A stretch of 64,000 nucleotides of DNA, from positions 50,596,008 to 50,660,007 of the forward strand of contig CM059973.1 in assembly GCA_030490835.1 (NCBI GenBank). Direction: 5' to 3'. The stretch is from Annona cherimola (taxonomy: Eukaryota; Streptophyta; Magnoliopsida; Magnoliales; Annonaceae). Positions 58,990 to 64,000 of the stretch are shown one piece after another. The notes beneath the pieces were generated by a model. It did no database searches and had not been told where the DNA came from. It was given only the letters and a program-made list of their open reading frames with translations. The position numbers were made by a program, and so were the translations under genes. How positions within the stretch are numbered: position 1 is the stretch's first letter; every line of letters begins with the position of its first letter.

Positions 58990-59187
58990 TTACAGTTTCT
59001 TTAATATGGAAAGGTTTGCATGTCCTAATTTTCTATGATAAATTAGAATCTCATCTTCCACTGCAGATACGTATTTTATATGGTCCACACTAAAATCTAG
59101 AATGCACACAGTTTTATTCTTTTTTCCACAATAAATATTATTAGTTATATTATCACGAACTATGCACATGTTAGACTTAAAACACAA
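58990..59187 (-). pseudogene. Copia gag-pre-integrase domain
   Basis: 65-codon open stretch with ILIYHRKLGHANLSILKKL, matching the W H.RLGH...L..L zinc-binding start of copia integrase. Upstream at about 59385-59421 the protease active site reads MDTNCSHHMT, where the family has LDSGCSRHMTG, so the catalytic motif is degraded. Confidence 0.85.
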
Positions 59188-60299
59188 CTTTAAAGCCTTT
59201 ACCGCAGAATTGACTAATACTTAAAAGATTATATTCAAACTCTTCTACATCAAATAGAACATTTATTTTAATACCTTTGTAACTTACTATTCTCGTATAT
59301 TTGATGAAACTTATATTGTTATCTCCAAATGTAACATTACATTTATTTTACATTTCTAAATATCTCAATGCATATTTATTTTCGGTCATATGATGTGAGC
59401 AGTTAGTATCCATATACCATCTCATTTGGCAAGTTCACTTCAAGTATTCTTACAAATTAGCAAAAAAACTTTTACTGTTATGGTACCAATTTCATGGATC
59501 CACACTGGTTAGTATTGTTATTATTCATTTTAGGTTTTCAAACTAAGTTTGCACTAAACATTTGCAGCTTTCTTACCAAACTAATACATAAAAAAGTCCA
59601 AATTACAACAAAAATTGCAAATCACTTTTCATTTCTAAATATTTTATTTGACTTTCTATTATATGCATTTTTATTTTTATTTTATTTGATTTTTCAAATT
59701 TTCATTTTTCTCAACAAGGGATTTTATTTATATTTGCAAATTAATATCTTTTCTTTTTCAAATCGGAGATAAATTTTTAATTTTATATATTTATTTGACA
59801 AAGTAGTAATTCACTAACTGGATCAACATATTTTTATTCCATTTGATCAACAGTGTAACTTATCGTAGAATGTTCAAATTCACCTTCATGATCTGTCATA
59901 AACTCTAAATATGATACAAGATTAGTTTTATTATTATCATATCCAAAGTGGTTGATAGTAAAGTATCACTATCACACCATGCCTCTTAGTTTTAATTTTT
60001 TCTTTTATTAAAATATTCTTTTCAACAAGAGATGAGCGTGCGTCTTTCAGATGTCCAAAACTTTGACAGTTTAACTTTTTACTGTGTCTCTTTCTCTTTT
60101 CTCAAAATTTTTCCTTTGGCCCTCCTATTTTGTTTTCTTTTTAGGTCGTCGTCATATCCTTTTAGCAACTAAATTCTTATTGCTATTTAGTTTTTCTCAA
60201 TTTTGAGTGACGAATGATTTTATTTTCTTCATTAGCATAACAATCCCTTCGTCTTCATCATCTGCATTATTATCAAAATGATCAAATGAAACTTTTAGA

Positions 60300-60939
60300 T
60301 GAATTATCTTTTTACCTTTTGGATCATTATTATTATTTTTCTTCATAATGATTCATGTGTCATAATGGAGCCTATTAATTGCTTTACAGACATGGTTGTT
60401 AAATCCTTAGCCTCCTCTATAGTTGTAACATTTGATGTTCAAGAAGGAAGCGATCTTAATATATTCTTTTTCCTGAATAGAATTATTAAATACTTTCAAG
60501 GCACTAATTATATTGGTGAATCTGTCAAATTCTTAGTGATAGATTCATTAGTTTTCTTTATAATAAGTTTATAGTCATGCATTAATATATTTATCTTGGA
60601 TTCTTTAACTTGGAAAGTACCTTCATATATTACCATGGGTGTATCCTAAACCTCTTTAGTTGTGACATAAGCAGATACTCTATTAAATTCAGATGCGTAA
60701 AGTGCAAAATATAAATTATTTAAATCTCTAGCATTTAATTGCACTTATTCATTTTGTTGTTTATTAGGTTCAGTTATATCATCTTCATGTAAAGTTACAT
60801 ATCTATGAATAATATTTCAAAATTTTAAATATTGAACCATAACAAAGATTTGCTTTCCGCGTTTCTAGTATTCATAATTTGTGTCATCAAAATATGATGG
60901 TCTTGTTATAGAATGACCTTAACTATATTCAATCTCCAT
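60300..60939 (-). pseudogene. Copia gag (UBN2-type)
   Basis: From ATG 60939 (MEIEYS) with stops and frame changes: RPSYFDDTNYEYWK, NARDLNNLYFALYASEFNRV, FQVKESKINILMHDYKLI, matching copia gag of the UBN2/DUF4219 kind (FDGTNY.YWK, then KESKI..L...YE.F.M). A plus-strand ORF over the same stretch is a shadow. Confidence 0.8.
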
Positions 60940-60983
60940 TTTTTCTTACTTGTCATGATCTCTTTGGATTAATTCAAAGACTG

Positions 60984-60996
60984 CTCTGATACTAAT
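60984..60996 (-). promoter_or_regulatory. Primer-binding site for tRNA-iMet (copia)
   Basis: Minus-strand TTAGTATCAGAGC, one base changed from TTGGTATCAGAGC, directly after the LTR end CAAGCCTAACA. Confidence 0.85.
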
Positions 60997-61856
60997 TGTT
61001 AGGCTTGTATGGAACTGATAAAAGAAATAGACAAAAAAAGAGATATAAGAAAGAACATGATAGATTGCACACATCAATGAAAATAACTCAGACAATACAC
61101 CATAAATTATAGTAGTTTGGTTAATGCACCTACTTCACTCTCCAAGTCAATGCTTTGACTTGGTTTCCACTTGTCAACTTAGAACTTAAGTTACAATAGT
61201 ACGATCTCAATCGTCTTTTAGATCACAGAAATGGCTTTAGGTGGCATGTGAAAATTTTCATATATCACAATAAAAGTTTTCCTCTTGAATTAGACATCCT
61301 TCCACTCAAAGTAAAATAAATAAAAATAAAATAAAGTATACAACTAGTTGAACAGTATAGAAGCATAGAGATGAAACTCTTGTAGGATGGTGATGATAAT
61401 CTTTAATATTCTGCTTCTGACAAATAGACAGAGGATTACAAAGAATGCCTTGAGACAGATATACACTTTTGAAATAATCTTCTCTGAATTGAATTTTTAG
61501 TTGAAATTCATTGTCTCTTTATAGCTTTGAACTTTCAAAACCGCCAAGAGAGATTTACTCCACCAAATCTAAACTAATCAAATTTTTCTCAACTACCTAT
61601 AACAACTTAACAAATTAAGACAATTCATCATAATAAACTGACTGATTTATCACTTCATCATCTAATTAAATATCTATAGATCTCACTCGAAAAATGTTGA
61701 AGTTTGAATTTGGAACTATTGAAGTTTTTGCTAAAAATTTTAGAAAAACCTTAGTAGATTTACAACAACCAATTTTAAGCTAACTTGTTACAATTATTCA
61801 TTACAAATCAAATACATTTTAAGCATTAAATTCTGAACTTGTCTGTCATCAAAACA
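60997..61856 (-). mobile_element. 5' LTR of the copia remnant
   Basis: 860 bp; minus-strand start TGTTTTGATGACAGACAAG and end CAAGCCTAACA. TATA-like CTATAAAGAG at 61515-61524. The layout AACTACTATAATTTATGG with GAGTGAAGTAGG upstream resembles P LTRs (ACTATAAAAATC, GAGTGGAGTAGG). Right flank CTATA (61857-61861) is a possible TSD copy whose partner is lost. Confidence 0.82.
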
Positions 61857-61884
61857 CTATAATTCAATAGATAATGTAGTGATT

Positions 61885-62172
61885 GTTCTTTTTTAACACA
61901 TAATATTCGAATTAAATAAGCATTTCATGTATTCGTTGTAGGAATTGTATGTCAAACTCTAGACCTCAAGTGTTCTCATCCCATACTTTCTGTGCCTTGT
62001 CATACGTTCTTAAGATCTCTTTTCTTATTTTGTTATTCCTTAATCCTCCCTTTACTCTTATGTTGTTTGATATAAGTATTTGAAAACAACGTCTTAAGTC
62101 TTACATTTTCTATGAGATTGATATTTTAAATACTATAATTCATGACCTATGCCTTGTGGAGAGATTGATAAT
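61885..62172 (+). repeat. Repeat family X, copy 3
   Basis: Plus-strand copy, collinear with 57733-58022: ACACATAATATTCGAATTAA, CGTTGTAGGAATTGTATGTC, TGAGATTGATATTTTAAATA and CTTGTGGAGAGATTGATAAT. Its upstream part is interrupted by the copia LTR. Confidence 0.65.
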
Positions 62173-64000
62173 AGAAGCGGGAATCTATTTCTTTAAGTCT
62201 GGATACAAGACATCGTTTCGAGTGAACTAAAATAGAAACTATATTCCCATTGTGCTTATTTAGATTTTTTTTTTTGGAAAGGAATGGATGGTCAAAAGAT
62301 GGTGCTATGTGGTGGAATGATATTTTTTTAAAAATTTTGTGGTGAGTATTTTTCTATGAAAAGAGCATGTCTTAAAAATATTTTTTTTGAAATGAAGCAT
62401 CTAACACATGAACTTATGCAAATGAAGAAAGGTATTTTTTGAAAAAATACAATCATTCACATGTATCGTAGTGGCTAATGGTATATTTTTTAACAAAGTT
62501 TTTTTTTGTTGTTCAAATGCAAGAGGTGATAAGGCTAAATATGTATTTGACATGACGAAAAGATGACTCTTGTTGGTTTCGAAAAACAATCAGATATGAA
62601 TGCTACGGAAAAATATGCAACAACCAAAATATATGCTATTGTGGATGACGTGTTAAAAAATAAAATTTTATATGCATCCTATGCAATGTGGACAGTGAGT
62701 TAAAAAGGGAAAATGTCGTAGGACTTGAGATGGGATGGTTCAACAGCCATACCATTTCATGATATAACCTGCAGTTGGGCTGGATGAATAAAAAAAGGAA
62801 GAGTATAAGTAGGGAGAAAAAACTGATGAAAGGCTACGCTTGATGGGTAAAAGATAAAGGATTTACCGAGATTTTAGGGTTGAAGTCCTCCCTTGGTGGG
62901 TGGAGAAGCCCCCTTAATGGGTGGAGAATAGGCCAATTTATAAGCTTGTGAGCTGTAGAAATTGCAAAAAGGTCACTTGAAAATCTTATAAAATCTTGTT
63001 AAGTGTACTTTGTAAAATGGAGAAGAGGTGTTTTGGGCAAATTCTCTACCTAGCTATGGTCCAGCTGATGGGTCAATTATTGACAGCCATGAGGCCAACT
63101 GCAAATAGTTGTGGAGAAACTATAACTTTTCTTCCTCACCATTGATTTAAATCTTGATTTCTTATTGTCTTTGCCTTGATTTTTGATGAAGCCTCACCCT
63201 TATTGATCCCCTTAATTATCTTAACAGCTTGGATCTTCAATTTGTAGCTTAAATTTTGGAGCTTTCATTTTTCATTCGGAGTGGTGCAGTTCTTCACTGT
63301 TTTGCTTGATCCAACATATCTTAACTCTTCAAAAACTTATAAAATGTTGATTTTTGGTTTGATCTAAGTCATTCATGACACTTCTATTAACCCTATTTAT
63401 CTTGGAAGAATATTGTTCTCGCTTCCTCGTGAGTATAAATTTCTTGACCACTGATATAAATTGGAAATCATTGCTTATAATAACGGGCCCGTAGGCATTG
63501 CAAGCCCGTTCATCAAATAGTTCCTACAAAGATCATCTTGGGCTTCGAAGTACATAAGTTAGTAGAAAAAATGGCTTGTCATTTTCTGGGTGGGCTCTTG
63601 AGTATAAAAAAAAATATATGTATCATTATCTAGGCCCATCAACAAGAAATTCATATATTTTTATTTTAACCTTTATATTTAGGTGGGGTGTCTATAGTTG
63701 CACCGCCATCATTAAAGAATGAAAAATTGACACCTTTTTTTTGTACTTTTTTAAAGTTTGTTTATGGATCTTATTGATTTTTATGATAATTCTCTTAACT
63801 TTAAGATATATTATTCTTTTTGTAGTGTTTTGTATGACTCCATCATTTAGATAAAAAATTTATTTTTTCATAAAGTTTCTTGTAACCTTGTTCTTTTAAT
63901 GATAACTTTTAAACCTTCATACTTTTGTTTGATAGGCATTGGTCTTTTCACTTTATACTTTATAAATAGCAAAATTTCAAAATACTTTAAGGTTGTTAAT
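62173..64000. other. Unassigned sequence
   Basis: I see no coding domain, terminal repeats or RNA gene. Small duplications such as GGTGGGTGGAGAAG and AATGGGTGGAGAA near 62890-62930, and a (GGGCCCGT...ACGGGCT)-like short inverted pair near 63484-63512, are the only local structure. Confidence 0.4.

Larger units (their letters stand above)
58264..61856 (-). mobile_element. Degenerate Ty1/copia retrotransposon, 3' truncated
   Basis: On the minus strand: 5' LTR (60997-61856), iMet primer-binding site (60984-60996), gag, protease, gag-pre-integrase and integrase pieces, ending near 58264 with the LWKG...FGC region. RT, RNase H and 3' LTR are absent. Domain order with integrase before RT defines Ty1/copia. 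Heavily mutated. It lies directly beside repeat X copy 3 (61885), into which it probably inserted. Confidence 0.85.

Noticed and set aside
59494..59772. 92-codon plus-strand hydrophobic ORF, and 60299-60574
   Set aside because: Antisense to recognised copia gag/protease remnants in AT-rich DNA; hydrophobicity comes from T-rich codons.
1..64000. CRISPR array, prokaryotic operons or phage genes
   Set aside because: The direct repeats present are LTR-internal or tandem without spacers of CRISPR type, and all coding remnants are plant retroelement domains.

Overview
The window is nuclear DNA from a flowering plant (species not identifiable). It is AT-rich and almost entirely LTR retrotransposons, many nested in one another. 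The evidence is plant Ty3/gypsy chromovirus and Athila-type sequences, a Ty1/copia remnant, tRNA-iMet and tRNA-Asp primer-binding sites, 5-bp target duplications and plant-type MITEs. I found no intact host gene, rRNA, tRNA gene or CRISPR. One 113-bp stretch (54969-55081, minus) may be the last exon of an unidentified host gene.

Layout. 1-6247: fragments of a Tekay/Del-type LTR in two orientations that meet near 690, split at 1157-2811 by a solo LTR of a family I call P (termini TGTTGG...CCAACA, with a palindromic GTCGAC array in U3). 6321-6767: a broken P LTR. 6768-38665: one minus-strand Tekay-type chromovirus, spread over 32 kb by insertions. Its 3' LTR (6768-11230) carries a hAT-like MITE. 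Its pol-gag region (11269-21714) is split inside integrase by a 5.7-kb solo LTR (12075-17756). A Mutator-like MITE (21855-22246) sits between gag and an additional decayed ORF (22554-23294). Its 5' LTR (23463-38665) is interrupted by a P LTR (23626-25329) and by a 9.9-kb young, non-autonomous Athila-type element (26261-36141), which itself contains another P solo LTR (29621-31280).

38666-39340: Athila-type LTR fragment. 40325-47651: complete plus-strand Athila-type element with 5-bp TSD GAGAA, two LTRs, gag remnant and a 'putative plant transposon protein' domain, but no pol. 48833-51333: Athila-type solo LTR holding a shortened P solo LTR (49989-51038). 51423-53938: Tekay-type solo LTR with TSD ATTTT. 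53944-64000: mostly unassigned sequence with the candidate exon, a three-copy repeat family X, a 60-bp tandem repeat and a Ty1/copia remnant (58264-61856, minus).

Relative order, inferred from nesting and LTR divergence: the Tekay element is old (its two LTRs look about 90 percent identical over the stretch I compared). The solo LTR, MITEs and P LTR came later. The Athila-type element at 26261-36141 is recent (LTRs about 99 percent identical), and the P LTR inside it is younger still, so family P has moved recently. The most notable points are the palindromic arrays upstream of the P TATA boxes, the extra ORF in front of the chromovirus gag, the doubled primer-binding site, and 3' UTR motifs shared by two otherwise different Athila-type elements.
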